NCBI GenBank assembly: GCA_017547175.1
Contig: JAFYQI010000012.1
Span: 62,001 to 126,000 of the forward strand
Source: Alistipes sp.
GTDB taxonomy: Bacteria; Bacteroidota; Bacteroidia; Bacteroidales; Rikenellaceae
DNA: 64,000 bases
Direction: 5' to 3'
In this document: one piece after another, positions 32,642 through 42,432 of the stretch
Numbering within the stretch: position 1 is the first letter of the stretch
Layout: each line of letters begins with the position of its first letter
Translations under genes and position numbers: made by a program
The notes under the pieces: generated by a model
What the model was told of the DNA's origin: nothing
The model's database searches: none
The model's input: only the letters and a program-made list of their open reading frames with translations

Positions 32642-34870
32642 TTACATGCGCTCGTGGAAGCTACGCGATATAACCTCCAGCTGATGCTCACGGCTCAGCT
32701 TAATGAAGTTAACAGCGTAACCCGAAACGCGAATCGTCAACTGCGGGTACTTCTCGGGATGCTCCATAGCGTCGAGCAGCATCTCACGGTTCAGTACGTT
32801 TACGTTCAGGTGGTGTGCACCCTTCGTGAAGTAACCATCCATGAGCGTCACGAGGTTCTCGATACGCGTCAGCTCATCAACACCCAACGACTTCGGAACA
32901 ATCGAGAAAGTGTTGCTGATGCCGTCCTGCGAGTCGCGGTAACGGAGCTTAGCTACCGACGAGAGCGATGCGATAGCACCATTCTTGTCGCGACCATGCA
33001 TCGGGTTGGCACCCGGGGCAAAGGCTACACCCTTCTCACGACCATCGGGCGTGGCACCGGTCTTCTTACCGTACATCACATTCGAGGTGATGGTCAGCAC
33101 CGACAAGGTCGGACGTGCATTCTTGTATACGGGGTGCTTCTTCAGCTCCTCGTTGAAGAAGTAGATCAGGTCAACACCCAACTGGTCTACGCGGTCATCG
33201 TTGTTACCGAAGCAGGGGAACTCCTTTTCAATTGAGAACGACTCGGTCAGACCCAACTCGTTGCGCTTTACGGTTACCTTACCGTACTTGATGGCCGAAA
33301 GCGAATCGAGTACGATCGACAGACCGGCCACACCATATGCCAGGTTGATGCGGGGATTCGTGTCAATGAGAGCCATCTGAGCCTTCTCGTAATAGTACTT
33401 ATCGTGCATGAAGTGAATGATGTTCATCGCATCGTTGTAGACGCGAGCTACTTCCGTAAGTACCTTCTTGTAGTTCGACAAAACCTCCTCATAGTTCAGC
33501 AGGTCGCCCATCAGCGTCGGGATACCCTTCACGATCTGCGTACCTGTGTTCTCGCAGCGACCACCGTTGATGGCCAACAGCAGAGCCTTGGCCAGGTTGC
33601 AACGTGCACCGAAGAACTGGATCTGCTGACCGATGGCCTGGTATGATACGCAGCATGCGATACCATAGTCATCCGAGAAACGCACCTCGCGCATCAGCGT
33701 ATCGTTCTCGTACTGTACCGACGAGGTGTCGATCGAAACCTTGGCACAGAACTCCTTGAAGCCCTCCGGCAACTCGGGGCTCCAAAGTACGGTCATGTTC
33801 GGCTCGGGCGAAGGACCGAGGTTGTAGAGGGTCTGCAGGAAGCGGAACGAGGTCTTCGTAACCTTCGTGCGACCGTCGTTGAATCGACCACCGATGGCCT
33901 CCGTGATCCAGGTCGGGTCACCGGCAAAGATGTCGTTGTAAGACTGCATACGCAGGTGGCGTACCATGCGCAGCTTGATGACAAACTGGTCAATGAGCTC
34001 CTGAGCGAACGACTCGGTGATGTTGCCCTTGTCCAGATCGTACTGAATATAGATGTCGAGGAACGACGATACGTTGCCGAGCGACATGGCGGCACCATCC
34101 TGCTCCTTTACGGCAGCCAGGTAGGCCATATATACCCACTGAACAGCCTCCTGAGCCGAGGTGGCCGGACGGCTGAGATCCAAACCGTAGTACTCACCCA
34201 TCGTGCGCATGTCATTCAGCGCCTTGATCTGCTCGGCTACCTCCTCGCGCAAGCGAATTGTGGCATCCGACATCGGTGAGCCCAGGTTCTTGAGATCCTC
34301 CTTCTTGGCCTCGATCAGACGATCAACACCATAGAGAGCCAGACGACGATAGTCGCCGATGATGCGGCCTCGTGCATAGTTGTCGGGCAGACCTGTCAGG
34401 AAGCCCAACGAACGGAACGTACGAATCTCATCGGTGTATACGTCAAAGACGCCATCGTTGTGGGTCTTGCGGTAGTGCGTGAAGATATCTTTAACCTTCT
34501 CGTCTACCTCTACGCCCTGCTCACGGCAGGCACGCGATACGACGTTGATACCACCGAAGGGCTTGATGGCGCGCTTCAGCAGTTCGTCAGTCTGCAGACC
34601 TACGATCAACTCGTTCTCCTGGTCGATGTAGCCTGCTTTGTGCGAGGTGATGGTCGAAACGGTTTTGTTGTCTAGCGAGCGAACACCGCCACGCAGACGC
34701 TCCTCTTCGAGGGCCTGGAGGCACTTGTTCCACACCTTCAAGGTGCGCTCGGTCGGTTTTTCGAGGAATGCGGCATCGCCGTAGTACGGCGTGATGTTGG
34801 TCTGCACGAAATTAGCGACATCGATTTTGTCGCACCACAGACCGGCTTTGAATTGCATATTAGTATCCAT
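32642..34870 (-). CDS. pflB: Formate C-acetyltransferase (pyruvate formate-lyase)
   Basis: Glycyl-radical enzyme that splits pyruvate with CoA into acetyl-CoA and formate during anaerobic growth. The 742 residues include the catalytic Cys pair in GIACCVSYQ (about 410) and the glycyl-radical motif RVSGYAVNF about 25 residues from the C-terminus. Length is normal. Start 34870 ([13 protein letters not shown]) is chosen because it lies just behind a promoter and the upstream extension overlaps it. pflA follows 13 bases later. An inverted repeat just upstream of the promoter may be an operator. Confidence 0.96.
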   Translation of the reverse strand: MDTNMQFKAGLWCDKIDVANFVQTNITPYYGDAAFLEKPTERTLKVWNKCLQALEEERLRGGVRSLDNKTVSTITSHKAGYIDQENELIVGLQTDELLKRAIKPFGGINVVSRACREQGVEVDEKVKDIFTHYRKTHNDGVFDVYTDEIRTFRSLGFLTGLPDNYARGRIIGDYRRLALYGVDRLIEAKKEDLKNLGSPMSDATIRLREEVAEQIKALNDMRTMGEYYGLDLSRPATSAQEAVQWVYMAYLAAVKEQDGAAMSLGNVSSFLDIYIQYDLDKGNITESFAQELIDQFVIKLRMVRHLRMQSYNDIFAGDPTWITEAIGGRFNDGRTKVTKTSFRFLQTLYNLGPSPEPNMTVLWSPELPEGFKEFCAKVSIDTSSVQYENDTLMREVRFSDDYGIACCVSYQAIGQQIQFFGARCNLAKALLLAINGGRCENTGTQIVKGIPTLMGDLLNYEEVLSNYKKVLTEVARVYNDAMNIIHFMHDKYYYEKAQMALIDTNPRINLAYGVAGLSIVLDSLSAIKYGKVTVKRNELGLTESFSIEKEFPCFGNNDDRVDQLGVDLIYFFNEELKKHPVYKNARPTLSVLTITSNVMYGKKTGATPDGREKGVAFAPGANPMHGRDKNGAIASLSSVAKLRYRDSQDGISNTFSIVPKSLGVDELTRIENLVTLMDGYFTKGAHHLNVNVLNREMLLDAMEHPEKYPQLTIRVSGYAVNFIKLSREHQLEVISRSFHERM

Positions 34871-34893
34871 ATAACCTAACTCTAAAGATGCCA

Positions 34894-34925
34894 CAAAAGT
34901 ACAATTATTTCGCTTATATAGCAAC
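34894..34925 (-). promoter_or_regulatory. Promoter of pflB-pflA
   Basis: On the minus strand GTTG (34922-34925), 20 bases, TACTTTTG (34894-34901). The leader is about 17 bases. Confidence 0.65.
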
Positions 34926-34932
34926 TTTTGAC

Positions 34933-34952
34933 AATACCTAAAGCTAGGTATT
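34933..34952. promoter_or_regulatory. 8-bp inverted repeat next to the pflB promoter, possible operator
   Basis: AATACCTA-AAGC-TAGGTATT is a perfect palindrome with a 4-base spacer, ending 8 bases upstream of the pflB -33 box. Its position suits an activator or a regulator shared with the divergent nitroreductase gene. It does not match the FNR/CRP half-site TTGA. Confidence 0.45.
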
Positions 34953-35049
34953 TATCGTTTTCGTCCACATTTTGGCAAAAAAGTACATTTTTTGTCGAAA
35001 AATGAGACCGCGATATTTTGCTTTGAGGACCGAAATCTCGAACGGGGTA

Positions 35050-35080
35050 TTTGTATCTCGATTGCTTATCATTATCTTTG
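35050..35080 (+). promoter_or_regulatory. Consensus promoter of the nitroreductase gene
   Basis: TTTG (35050-35053), 19 bases, TATCTTTG (35073-35080); 18 bases before ATG 35099. Confidence 0.75.
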
Positions 35081-35098
35081 CAGTAAATAACGCAAATT

Positions 35099-35734
35099 AT
35101 GGCTGACAACTATTTGGAAAAGAAGATGGAGGATTACAAGGCGCGCACGGTGACTTCGAGCAGGAACCGTCCGAGTTTTGCGAAGCTGTTACGCAAGAAC
35201 CGCAGCCATCGCGGTTATGACCCTTCGTTTGTAGTGCGCGAGGATCAGATGCGTCGTATTTTGGCGGTGAATCGCATGATTCCTTCGGCGCGCAATCTTC
35301 AAGCGTTGCGTTTCCGTCCCGTATTGCACGATGAAGCGCATAAAGTATTGCCGCATATCCGTTTAGGTGGTGCGCTACCCCAGCTGAATCTTCCCTATCC
35401 CGGTACGCAGCCCGAGGCCTTTATTGTGATCTGCTCAGCTGTGGCCCCCGACCATTATGTTTGGATTGATTTGGGTATTGCGGCGCAGAGTATGCTCTTG
35501 CAGGCGACTGAAATCGGACTAAACGGTATCATGATTGGCGCATTCGATAAGCGAGCCGTACAAGAGGCTTTGAGATTGGAGCGTGAACCTCTGTTGGTGA
35601 TTGCTTTGGGCAAAGGAATCGAGCAGATTGAGTTGGTCGACATTCATGCCGAGGAGCCCCGAGCTTACTATCGTGACGAGCAGGGTGTGCATTACGTCCC
35701 GAAAGTATGCTTGGAAGATTTAATCTTAAAATAA
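35099..35734 (+). CDS. Nitroreductase family protein
   Basis: An FMN-dependent reductase of 211 residues. The family N-terminal pattern is visible as RKNRSHRGYDPS (about 32-43), followed by MIPSARNLQALRF (FMN-binding, about 60-72). GIAAQSMLLQATEIGLNGIMIG (core AAQSMLLQATEIGL, about 126-145) is the conserved helix, and VIALGKG marks the C-terminal strand. The physiological electron acceptor is unknown. It diverges from pflB across a 228-bp region with two promoters and an inverted repeat, so shared redox control is possible. Confidence 0.88.
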   Translation: MADNYLEKKMEDYKARTVTSSRNRPSFAKLLRKNRSHRGYDPSFVVREDQMRRILAVNRMIPSARNLQALRFRPVLHDEAHKVLPHIRLGGALPQLNLPYPGTQPEAFIVICSAVAPDHYVWIDLGIAAQSMLLQATEIGLNGIMIGAFDKRAVQEALRLEREPLLVIALGKGIEQIELVDIHAEEPRAYYRDEQGVHYVPKVCLEDLILK

Positions 35735-35735
35735 G

Positions 35736-35767
35736 GTTGCAAAATTCATTTTCTCCATATATCTTTG
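35736..35767 (+). promoter_or_regulatory. Promoter of tRNA-Gly
   Basis: GTTG (35736-35739), 20 bases, TATCTTTG (35760-35767). Transcription should start about 4 bases before the tRNA. Confidence 0.72.
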
Positions 35768-35777
35768 TCACACCAAT

Positions 35778-35850
35778 GCGGTAGTAGCTCAGTCGGTAGA
35801 GCATTAGCTTCCCAAGCTGAGGGTCGCGAGTTCGAGCCTCGTCTACCGCT
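35778..35850 (+). tRNA. tRNA-Gly (anticodon CCC)
   Basis: A 73-base cloverleaf: acceptor GCGGTAG/CTACCGC, D arm GCTC/GAGC, anticodon loop TTCCCAA (CCC), T loop TTCGAGC. No CCA is encoded. It reads codon GGG. Confidence 0.96.
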
Positions 35851-35861
35851 CATGGAACGAC

Positions 35862-35888
35862 AGACAGCCTTCGGGCTGTCTTTTTTTT
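35862..35888 (+). terminator. Terminator after tRNA-Gly
   Basis: AGACAGCC-TTCG-GGCTGTCT followed by T8, with a UUCG tetraloop. An outer GGAACGAC/GTCGTTCC pairing encloses it. Confidence 0.92.
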
Positions 35889-35928
35889 GTCGTTCCACGA
35901 GCGGTATTTACCGCATCGATATAGACAA

Positions 35929-36030
35929 TCCCTCCAAACCTCCCTTTGATAAGGGAGGCTTCATGATTTACTATTTTGTTGTCTAGGCTCTTGCGAGCGA
36001 CCCTCATCACCCCTTCCAGGGGTCGGGAGG
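35929..36030. repeat. Palindrome-rich intergenic segment
   Basis: Within the 308-bp gap 35851-36158 there are three close palindromes: CCTCCCTT/AAGGGAGG (35939-35958), GCTC/GAGC (35987-35998) and ACCCC/GGGGT (36009-36023). The ends also carry CCTCC and GGGAGG. This looks like a repeated extragenic palindromic or MITE-like element, but only one copy is seen here. The remaining gap (36031-36158) shows nothing recognisable. Confidence 0.4.
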
Positions 36031-36158
36031 TAAGTATCATGCATAAACCCTATCTGACACGAAACAAAACCATCGGCAAAATCGTATTAATAAAAAGCGC
36101 TAAAGCAGGTATTGTGATAGCGATTTTGCAATTGTTTAACACCCTTTTTTGATGCGTT

Positions 36159-36335
36159 ATGAAGAAGCTTCTGAACCATCCGCTTTTGCTGGAGTTTGTG
36201 ACTGCCCTGGCGATCATTCTCTTGATGATTATGGAATTTCCGACCAAGTTGAGCTGCTATCTTTTGGGGGTCTTGCTTGTCGCCTATGTGGCGCGCATTC
36301 TGGGTTACTGCCTGCATAAGAAACCCAAAGCATAA
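36159..36335 (+). CDS. 58-residue membrane protein
   Basis: A short gene coding for a protein that starts MKKLLNHPLLLEFVTALAII. It has two hydrophobic segments (about residues 12-25 and 34-50) separated by EFPTKLSCY, and a basic tail KKPKA, consistent with a two-pass inner-membrane peptide with both ends in the cytoplasm. It is below the usual ORF cut-off. A terminator follows 25 bases after the stop. There is no clear promoter. Function unknown; the good hydrophobic layout and terminator argue that it is real. Confidence 0.55.
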   Translation: MKKLLNHPLLLEFVTALAIILLMIMEFPTKLSCYLLGVLLVAYVARILGYCLHKKPKA

Positions 36336-36360
36336 AGCGTGCATACTTATATATAATATA

Positions 36361-36396
36361 AAGAGGTCGCTCCCGTAATGGAAGCGACCTCTTTTT
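36361..36396. terminator. Bidirectional terminator before the acyl-CoA ligase end
   Basis: An 11-bp stem (36361-36371 with 36383-36393) followed by TTTTT on the plus strand; it lies between the small membrane protein and the convergent ligase gene. Confidence 0.78.
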
Positions 36397-36412
36397 GGGT
36401 TGTTATTGTGGC

Positions 36413-38323
36413 TTAGCAGCCCAGCAATTTCTTGATCGAGGTGATGTTCTTCTCGCTTGTGAGCTTTTTGCCCTCGGCCGTGTAGAGGTCATCAATGCGA
36501 TCCTTGAAGTAGGTCTCCACCTTATTGCGGACGATCTTCATGGTCGAGTTCACCAGGCCGTTCTTCTCGGTGAAGGCCTCGTCAACGATAGCCAATGCGC
36601 CCGGCAACCAACGGTGCGGGAACTCATCGCCATAGATGCCACCCTTGCGGTACTTGTCAATCTCAGCGCCAATAAGCTTAGCAGCGGCCTCAGCCTGCTC
36701 GGCAGCGGGCAGCTCCTTCACCTCACGCTTCAGGGCATCCTTGTTCGGCACGATGACGGCCGTCGTGTAGGGACACTGATTATTGTAGAGGATGATCTGG
36801 TCAATCAGGGGCGACTTATCGACGATAGCCTCCTCCATACCCTCGGGGCTGTACTTCTCGCCGTCGCTCGAGATCAGAAGGCTCTTGAAACGGCCCAATA
36901 CATAGAGGAAGCCGTCCTTGCCCATGTATCCCATATCGCCCGTGTAGAGCCAGCCGTCGCGTACCGTGTCGGCCGTCGAATCGGGATTCTTCCAGTAGCC
37001 TGCCATCACGTTCTCGCCGTAGATGACAATCTCACCCTTCTCGCCTACCGGCAGGTCGTTGCCATCAGCATCCTTAATCTTGAGGTCAATACCCTCGAGT
37101 ACTTTACCCGACGAACCGAAACGGCAGCATTTGGGCCACGGTGAGTTAGCCGAGATGATGGGCGTAGCCTCCGAAAGACCGTAGCCCTGGAACATCGGAA
37201 TACCGATGGCGTAGAAGAAGCGCTGCAGCTCCGAGTCGAGCAGTGCGCCACCACCTACGAAGAAGCGCAGCTCACCACCAAAGGCCTCGCGTACCTTCGA
37301 GAAGAGGATCTTATCGAAAGCCCATACGGCCGGCTTGAGGATAAAGCGCCAGCCACGGCCCTTCGTGTAGGCGTCCTGGTTGTAGCAATAGGCCGTCTTG
37401 AGGGCCAATTTGAAGAGCTTCTCAGTCGTAGCACCCTTGGCGCGGATAGAGCTCTCAATGTTCTTGCGGAAGTTCTTGGCCAAGGCAGGAACCGACAACA
37501 GGAAATGAGGCTTCACCTCGCGGATATTGAGCGGTACGTTGCGCAGCGTTTCCATAGGCGTAGCACCTACCTGGGTTGTAGCAACAGCAGCACCACGGGC
37601 AATCATGATGTAGAAACCGGCTACGTGGGCAAAGCAGTGGTCCAAAGGCAGAATGATCAGCGTGCGCCAACCATCGGGAATAGTGATGCGCGTCAGAGCC
37701 TGCTCGACATTCGAGGTGTAGTTGCGGTGCGTGAGCACAACACCCTTCGGGTCTGCCGTCGTACCCGACGTGTAGGTAATCGTAGCGTAGTCGTCGTTCT
37801 GGATAGCCTGGCTTACGGACAACAACTTCTCCTTACCTGTCTTGAGCCATTCGCGACCTTTCTCCATCACCTCCGACAGAAGTACTTCGCCCTCTTGCTC
37901 AGCCTTCGCCTTCGAGCCCATGATGATCACGTTCTTCAGCAGGGGCAGGCGGTCGCGGATGACGCGAATCTTGTGGATCTGCGTCGGCGATACGAAGATG
38001 GTTGAAACCTCTGCATGCCAGAGACGAAAATAGAGGTCGTTAGCCTCTTCCAATTTAATCGAGAGGGGGACGCTGATACCACCAGCATACAGCAGACCCA
38101 GCTCCGAGACAATCCAATCGTTGCAACCTTCCGAGAGAATCGAAATTCGCTCTTTGGGTTCAATGCCCATTGCCATCAAACCGCCACCAATGGCCAAAGC
38201 CTGCTCGTGGGCCTCGGCATAGGTCGTAGGCTCGAACTTTGTGGTTTTCTTCTCCAAGAGGAAGGTGTTGTTACCATATTTGGCAACGGACTCCTCAAAG
38301 AGGTCAATGAGTGTTTTCTTCAT
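36413..38323 (-). CDS. Long-chain fatty acid-CoA ligase / AMP-binding enzyme
   Basis: Activates fatty acids to acyl-CoA through an acyl-AMP. The 636 residues show the P-loop TYTSGTTADPKGV (about 190-202), the A5-like QGYGLSEATP (about 380) and the hinge region DGWLYTGDMGYMGKDGFLYVLGR (core YTGDMG, about 470-490). The long N-terminal part and size fit the long-chain (FadD15-like) group. It is 33 bases behind lepA on the same strand. It may feed the acyl-CoA dehydrogenase or, more likely, lipid recycling; the exact substrate cannot be read. Confidence 0.92.
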   Translation of the reverse strand: MKKTLIDLFEESVAKYGNNTFLLEKKTTKFEPTTYAEAHEQALAIGGGLMAMGIEPKERISILSEGCNDWIVSELGLLYAGGISVPLSIKLEEANDLYFRLWHAEVSTIFVSPTQIHKIRVIRDRLPLLKNVIIMGSKAKAEQEGEVLLSEVMEKGREWLKTGKEKLLSVSQAIQNDDYATITYTSGTTADPKGVVLTHRNYTSNVEQALTRITIPDGWRTLIILPLDHCFAHVAGFYIMIARGAAVATTQVGATPMETLRNVPLNIREVKPHFLLSVPALAKNFRKNIESSIRAKGATTEKLFKLALKTAYCYNQDAYTKGRGWRFILKPAVWAFDKILFSKVREAFGGELRFFVGGGALLDSELQRFFYAIGIPMFQGYGLSEATPIISANSPWPKCCRFGSSGKVLEGIDLKIKDADGNDLPVGEKGEIVIYGENVMAGYWKNPDSTADTVRDGWLYTGDMGYMGKDGFLYVLGRFKSLLISSDGEKYSPEGMEEAIVDKSPLIDQIILYNNQCPYTTAVIVPNKDALKREVKELPAAEQAEAAAKLIGAEIDKYRKGGIYGDEFPHRWLPGALAIVDEAFTEKNGLVNSTMKIVRNKVETYFKDRIDDLYTAEGKKLTSEKNITSIKKLLGC

Positions 38324-38356
38324 AGTTTTGCTATAAGTTTTTTGGTTTGGTTTGGT

Positions 38357-40147
38357 TTAGTCCATTTTAAGTACAGCGAGGAAGGCCGACTGCGGCACCT
38401 CCACATTACCAATTTGGCGCATACGCTTCTTACCCTTCTTCTGTTTTTCCAAAAGTTTGCGCTTACGCGAGATGTCGCCACCATAACACTTGGCCGTTAC
38501 ATCCTTACGTACAGCCTTCACCGTTTCACGTGCAATGATCTTGGCACCGATTGCAGCTTGGATTGCAATATCAAACTGCTGGCGCGGGATCAGCTCCTTG
38601 AGCTTCTCGCACATCTTGCGTCCAAAATCGTAGGCGTGGTCGGCATAGATCAGCGATGAAAGGGCGTCGACCTGCTCGCCATTGAGCAGAATATCGAGTT
38701 TGACGAGTTTGCTGGGCTGGAAGCCTGTGCGGTGGTAGTCGAACGAGGCGTAGCCTTTCGAAATCGACTTCAGCTTGTCGTAGAAGTCGAATACAATCTC
38801 CGATAGAGGCATGTCGAAGTTAACCTCCACACGGTCGGTGGTCAGATAGGTCTGATTCTTGAGCGTACCGCGCTTATCGATACAGAGTTTGATGACGTTG
38901 CCGAGGAAGTCGGCCTTCGTGATGATCTGGGCCTCGATATAGGGTTCCTCGATCTTGGCAATCTTCGTGACTTCGGGCAGTCCCGAGGGGTTGTGTACCT
39001 CCAACTCTTGTCCATCAGTCGTGGTGATACGGTAGGATACGTTCGGTACGGTCGTAATGACATCCATGTCAAACTCACGATACAGACGCTCCTGGATAAT
39101 CTCCATGTGCAACAAGCCAAGGAAACCGCAACGGAAACCAAAGCCAAGTGCCAATGAACTCTCTGGCTCGAAAGTGAGCGATGCATCGTTCAACTGCAAT
39201 TTCTCGAGCGAGGCACGCAGGTCCTCGTATCGGTCGGCTTCAACCGGATAGACTCCGGCAAATACCATCGGTTTTACATCCTCAAAACCTGCGATGCCCT
39301 CGGTGCAGGGGTTAGCAACGGCCGTAATAGTATCACCCACTTTTACATCCGCCGAGGTCTTGATACCCGAGCAGATGTAGCCTACGTCGCCTGTTTTGAT
39401 CTCTTGACGCGGTGCCATTTTCAGCTTCAGTACGCCCACCTCATCAGCGTCGTATTCGGAGCCTGTATTGACGAATTTGACCTGCTGGCCTTTGCGGATC
39501 GAGCCGTTGAATACGCGATAATAGGCAATGATGCCGCGGAAGGGGTTGAATACCGAGTCGAAAATCAGTGCCTGCAGCGGAGCCTCAGGATCACCTTGGG
39601 GGGCAGGGATACGTGCCACAATGGCCTCCAAAATATCCTCGACACCTTGGCCTGTTTTTCCCGAAGCCAGCAGAATGTCCTCCTCCTTGCAACCGATCAG
39701 ATCAACGACCTGATCCTTCACTTCATCGATCATGGCCGAATCCATGTCTATCTTGTTCAATACGGGGACAATCTCCAAATCGTTGCCGACGGCCAGGTAG
39801 AGATTCGAGATAGTTTGTGCCTGAATACCTTGTGTTGCATCGACGATCAACAACGCACCTTCGCAGGAGGCAATGGCGCGCGAAACCTCGTACGAGAAAT
39901 CGACGTGTCCCGGGGTGTCAATCAAGTTCAGTGTATAAGTTTCGCCATCTTTGGCCTTGTATTCCATCTGAATGGCATGGCTCTTAATGGTGATACCCTT
40001 TTCGCGTTCGAGCTCCATGTCGTCGAGTACCTGCGACTGCATTTCGCGTTGACCCAGCGTGTTTGTGAACTCCAAAAGTCGGTCGGCCAACGTGCTCTTG
40101 CCGTGGTCGATATGTGCTATGATGCAAAAATTGCGAATGTTTTTCAT
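38357..40147 (-). CDS. lepA: Elongation factor 4 (LepA)
   Basis: Ribosome-associated GTPase that back-translocates or assists 30S assembly. The 596 residues have normal length: G1 [10 protein letters not shown] (residues about 9-18), G3 DTPGHVDF (about 77-84), G4 NKID (about 131-134), EF-G-like domains III and V, and the LepA-specific C-terminal domain ([21 protein letters not shown], core [10 protein letters not shown]). The start is clear. A -7 element TATATTTG lies 24 bases upstream. Confidence 0.97.
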   Translation of the reverse strand: MKNIRNFCIIAHIDHGKSTLADRLLEFTNTLGQREMQSQVLDDMELEREKGITIKSHAIQMEYKAKDGETYTLNLIDTPGHVDFSYEVSRAIASCEGALLIVDATQGIQAQTISNLYLAVGNDLEIVPVLNKIDMDSAMIDEVKDQVVDLIGCKEEDILLASGKTGQGVEDILEAIVARIPAPQGDPEAPLQALIFDSVFNPFRGIIAYYRVFNGSIRKGQQVKFVNTGSEYDADEVGVLKLKMAPRQEIKTGDVGYICSGIKTSADVKVGDTITAVANPCTEGIAGFEDVKPMVFAGVYPVEADRYEDLRASLEKLQLNDASLTFEPESSLALGFGFRCGFLGLLHMEIIQERLYREFDMDVITTVPNVSYRITTTDGQELEVHNPSGLPEVTKIAKIEEPYIEAQIITKADFLGNVIKLCIDKRGTLKNQTYLTTDRVEVNFDMPLSEIVFDFYDKLKSISKGYASFDYHRTGFQPSKLVKLDILLNGEQVDALSSLIYADHAYDFGRKMCEKLKELIPRQQFDIAIQAAIGAKIIARETVKAVRKDVTAKCYGGDISRKRKLLEKQKKGKKRMRQIGNVEVPQSAFLAVLKMD

Positions 40148-40170
40148 TCTATTCTATTCGTATATCCGCG

Positions 40171-40178
40171 CAAATATA
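40171..40178 (-). promoter_or_regulatory. -7 element of lepA
   Basis: The minus strand reads TATATTTG, 24 bases before the lepA start, divergent from the lysA promoter. No clear -33 box. Confidence 0.5.
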
Positions 40179-40210
40179 CAACAAAAAAATGAAAAAGCGA
40201 AGCTTTCTGG

Positions 40211-40242
40211 GTTGCTCGATTGATTGAAAACGTTTATCTTTG
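40211..40242 (+). promoter_or_regulatory. Promoter of lysA
   Basis: GTTG (40211-40214), 20 bases, TATCTTTG (40235-40242); about 33 bases before ATG 40275. Confidence 0.72.
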
Positions 40243-40274
40243 CCGCCAACTTACAATTAAACACACATTACATT

Positions 40275-41432
40275 ATGCTTTCACGACAGGTCGCAGCCAA
40301 GCTGCGTGCGTATGAAACGCCCTTTTACCTTTACGATATGGCGCTCTTGCGCCAAACACTTGAGAGTGTTGTTTACGAATCGAAACGTTATGGCTACCAC
40401 CTTCATTATGCCATCAAGGCCAATTACGATGATCGAATTTTGCAGGTGATTCGCGAATACGGCCTTGGAATTGACTGTGCCAGTGGTAATGAGCTGCGTA
40501 AAGCGATCGAGTCGGGATTCGACCCCAAAACGATTGTGTATGCCGGCGTGGGCAAGAAAGATAAAGAGTTGAAATATGCCATCGAGCAACAGATTTTGGC
40601 TATTAATGTCGAATCGCTTGAGGAACTTTATCTGCTTGATCGTCTTTCGGGTGAGGCCGGTAAGGTGACAGAGGTTGCTCTGCGTATCAATCCCGATATC
40701 GACCCCAAAACGAACCATTGCATTGATACGGGTCAGGCTGACAGTAAGTTCGGTATTTCGTATGAGGAAATTTTGGAACATGCCGAGGAGTTGAAACAAT
40801 TGCAAAACCTCAAGTTGATTGGTATTCATCTGCACATCGGTTCGCAGATCCGCGAGTTGCACGTTTTTGAGAATATGTGCAACAAGGTCAATGTAATTGT
40901 TGAAAATATGGAACGTCTGGGATTCAACTTCCGATTTGTAGATGTCGGTGGTGGTCTGGGCGTGAATTACGATGTTCCCGAAAACGAGCCGATCCCCAAT
41001 TTCGCTTCGCTCTTTGCTATTATCCATAACCACCTTTCGGTGGGCGATCGTGAGGTGCATTTTGAGTTTGGTCGAGCCATTGTCGCTGAATGTGGTGAGT
41101 TGATTACGACCGTGCTCTACAATAAGACGACCGCCACGGGCCGTCGCCTGGTTATTGTGGATGGTTCGATGACCGAGCTGATTCGTCCAGCATTGTATGG
41201 CTCCTACCACAATATAGAGAATATCACCTCGGAGTCGGAACTGACAACCAAATATACGGTGGTTGGTACGGCTTGCGAATCAACCGATGTGTTCCAGGAA
41301 AATGTGAGCTTGAAGAAGACCAAGCGTGGCGATTTGCTGGCCCTTAAATCAGCCGGTGCATACGGTATGTCCATGGCTTCGCGCTACAACCTGCATGATC
41401 TACCCGGAGCCGTTTATAGCGACGAACTTTAA
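40275..41432 (+). CDS. lysA: Diaminopimelate decarboxylase
   Basis: PLP enzyme for the last step of lysine synthesis. The 385-residue protein has the PLP lysine in YAIKANYDD (about 46-54), HLHIGSQI (about 190), the glycine-rich phosphate loop DVGGGLGVNY (about 225), and the C-terminal catalytic CESTD (about 335). Its size is slightly below the 400-420 common elsewhere. Start 40275 is preferred to an upstream in-frame codon that overlaps the promoter. An EamA-type transporter follows by 5 bases. Confidence 0.94.
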   Translation: MLSRQVAAKLRAYETPFYLYDMALLRQTLESVVYESKRYGYHLHYAIKANYDDRILQVIREYGLGIDCASGNELRKAIESGFDPKTIVYAGVGKKDKELKYAIEQQILAINVESLEELYLLDRLSGEAGKVTEVALRINPDIDPKTNHCIDTGQADSKFGISYEEILEHAEELKQLQNLKLIGIHLHIGSQIRELHVFENMCNKVNVIVENMERLGFNFRFVDVGGGLGVNYDVPENEPIPNFASLFAIIHNHLSVGDREVHFEFGRAIVAECGELITTVLYNKTTATGRRLVIVDGSMTELIRPALYGSYHNIENITSESELTTKYTVVGTACESTDVFQENVSLKKTKRGDLLALKSAGAYGMSMASRYNLHDLPGAVYSDEL

Positions 41433-41437
41433 TCCAT

Positions 41438-42337
41438 ATGTGGCTCTCTTTAGCCTTTCTTTCAGCCGCTCTGCTAGGTTTGTATGATGCGGCTAAAAAA
41501 CAATCTCTCACCGGTAACGCTGTGTTACCTGTGTTGTTGCTCAATACCTTATTCTCTACCCTGTTGTTTGCGCCGATGATTCTTTCGTCGGCACTTGATG
41601 CTGCATGGTTTGAGGGTACCATTTTTGATGCTCCGAAAGGTGATTTTGAATCTCATGTTTTGGTTGCGATAAAGTCTGTTATTGTACTCACTTCGTGGAT
41701 TTTTGGATACTTCGGAATTAAGCATCTTCCGCTCACGATCGTAGGGCCTATCAACGCTACACGCCCCGTGATGGTACTGGTTGGTGCACTGCTGTTTTTT
41801 GGAGAGAGGCTGAATCTATATCAGTGGATCGGTGTATTGTTGGCGCTTGTTTCCTTGTTCCTTTTGAGTCGCTCATCAAAGCGTGAGGGAGTTCATTTCA
41901 ACCACAATATTTGGATTCTCTTTGTAGCCCTTTCGGCTGTTACCGGCGCTTTGAGCGGCCTATACGATAAGTTTATCATGGGACGCTTGGAGCCTGTCTT
42001 TGTACAGAGTTGGTACAACCTCTATCAATTGCTGATCATGACTGTCGTAGTGTCGTTGTTGTGGTGGCCCAAACGAAAAAGTACTACCCCGTTCCATTGG
42101 TCGTGGGCTATTCCGCTGATTTCAATTTTGCTGTCAGCGGCTGATTTTGCCTATTTTTACGCATTGAGTGAGGCGGATTCGATGATCTCGGTTGTGTCGA
42201 TGATTCGTCGCGGCTCGGTAATTATTTCATTCCTATGTGGTGCTATACTCTTTCATGAGCGCAATTTGAAAGCCAAAGCCTTTGACTTGGCGTTGATTCT
42301 GCTCGGTATGCTCTTTCTGTGGATGGGATCAAGATAA
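41438..42337 (+). CDS. EamA/DMT-family transporter
   Basis: A 299-residue inner-membrane protein with about ten helices in two EamA repeats (helices 1-5 before residue about 140, 6-10 after). Recognisable stretches are GPINATRPVMVLVGALLFFGE (core, about 105-125) and VSMIRRGSVIISFLCGAILFHE near the end. It is 5 bases after lysA and shares its terminator, so co-expression with lysine synthesis is likely. An amino-acid exporter role is possible but inferred from neighbours only. Confidence 0.85.
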   Translation: MWLSLAFLSAALLGLYDAAKKQSLTGNAVLPVLLLNTLFSTLLFAPMILSSALDAAWFEGTIFDAPKGDFESHVLVAIKSVIVLTSWIFGYFGIKHLPLTIVGPINATRPVMVLVGALLFFGERLNLYQWIGVLLALVSLFLLSRSSKREGVHFNHNIWILFVALSAVTGALSGLYDKFIMGRLEPVFVQSWYNLYQLLIMTVVVSLLWWPKRKSTTPFHWSWAIPLISILLSAADFAYFYALSEADSMISVVSMIRRGSVIISFLCGAILFHERNLKAKAFDLALILLGMLFLWMGSR

Positions 42338-42372
42338 GAGTTGAAAGTTGTTTGTGCTTTTATTCGCTCAAC

Positions 42373-42414
42373 AAAAAAGGAGATAGTCTAAACCGATGAC
42401 TATCTCCTTTTTTT
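42373..42414. terminator. Bidirectional terminator after lysA-EamA
   Basis: An 11-bp stem (42378-42388 with 42398-42408) bounded by A6 and T7 serves both this operon and the convergent serine hydrolase gene. Confidence 0.88.
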
Positions 42415-42432
42415 AATTGGCTAAGCGAATTT

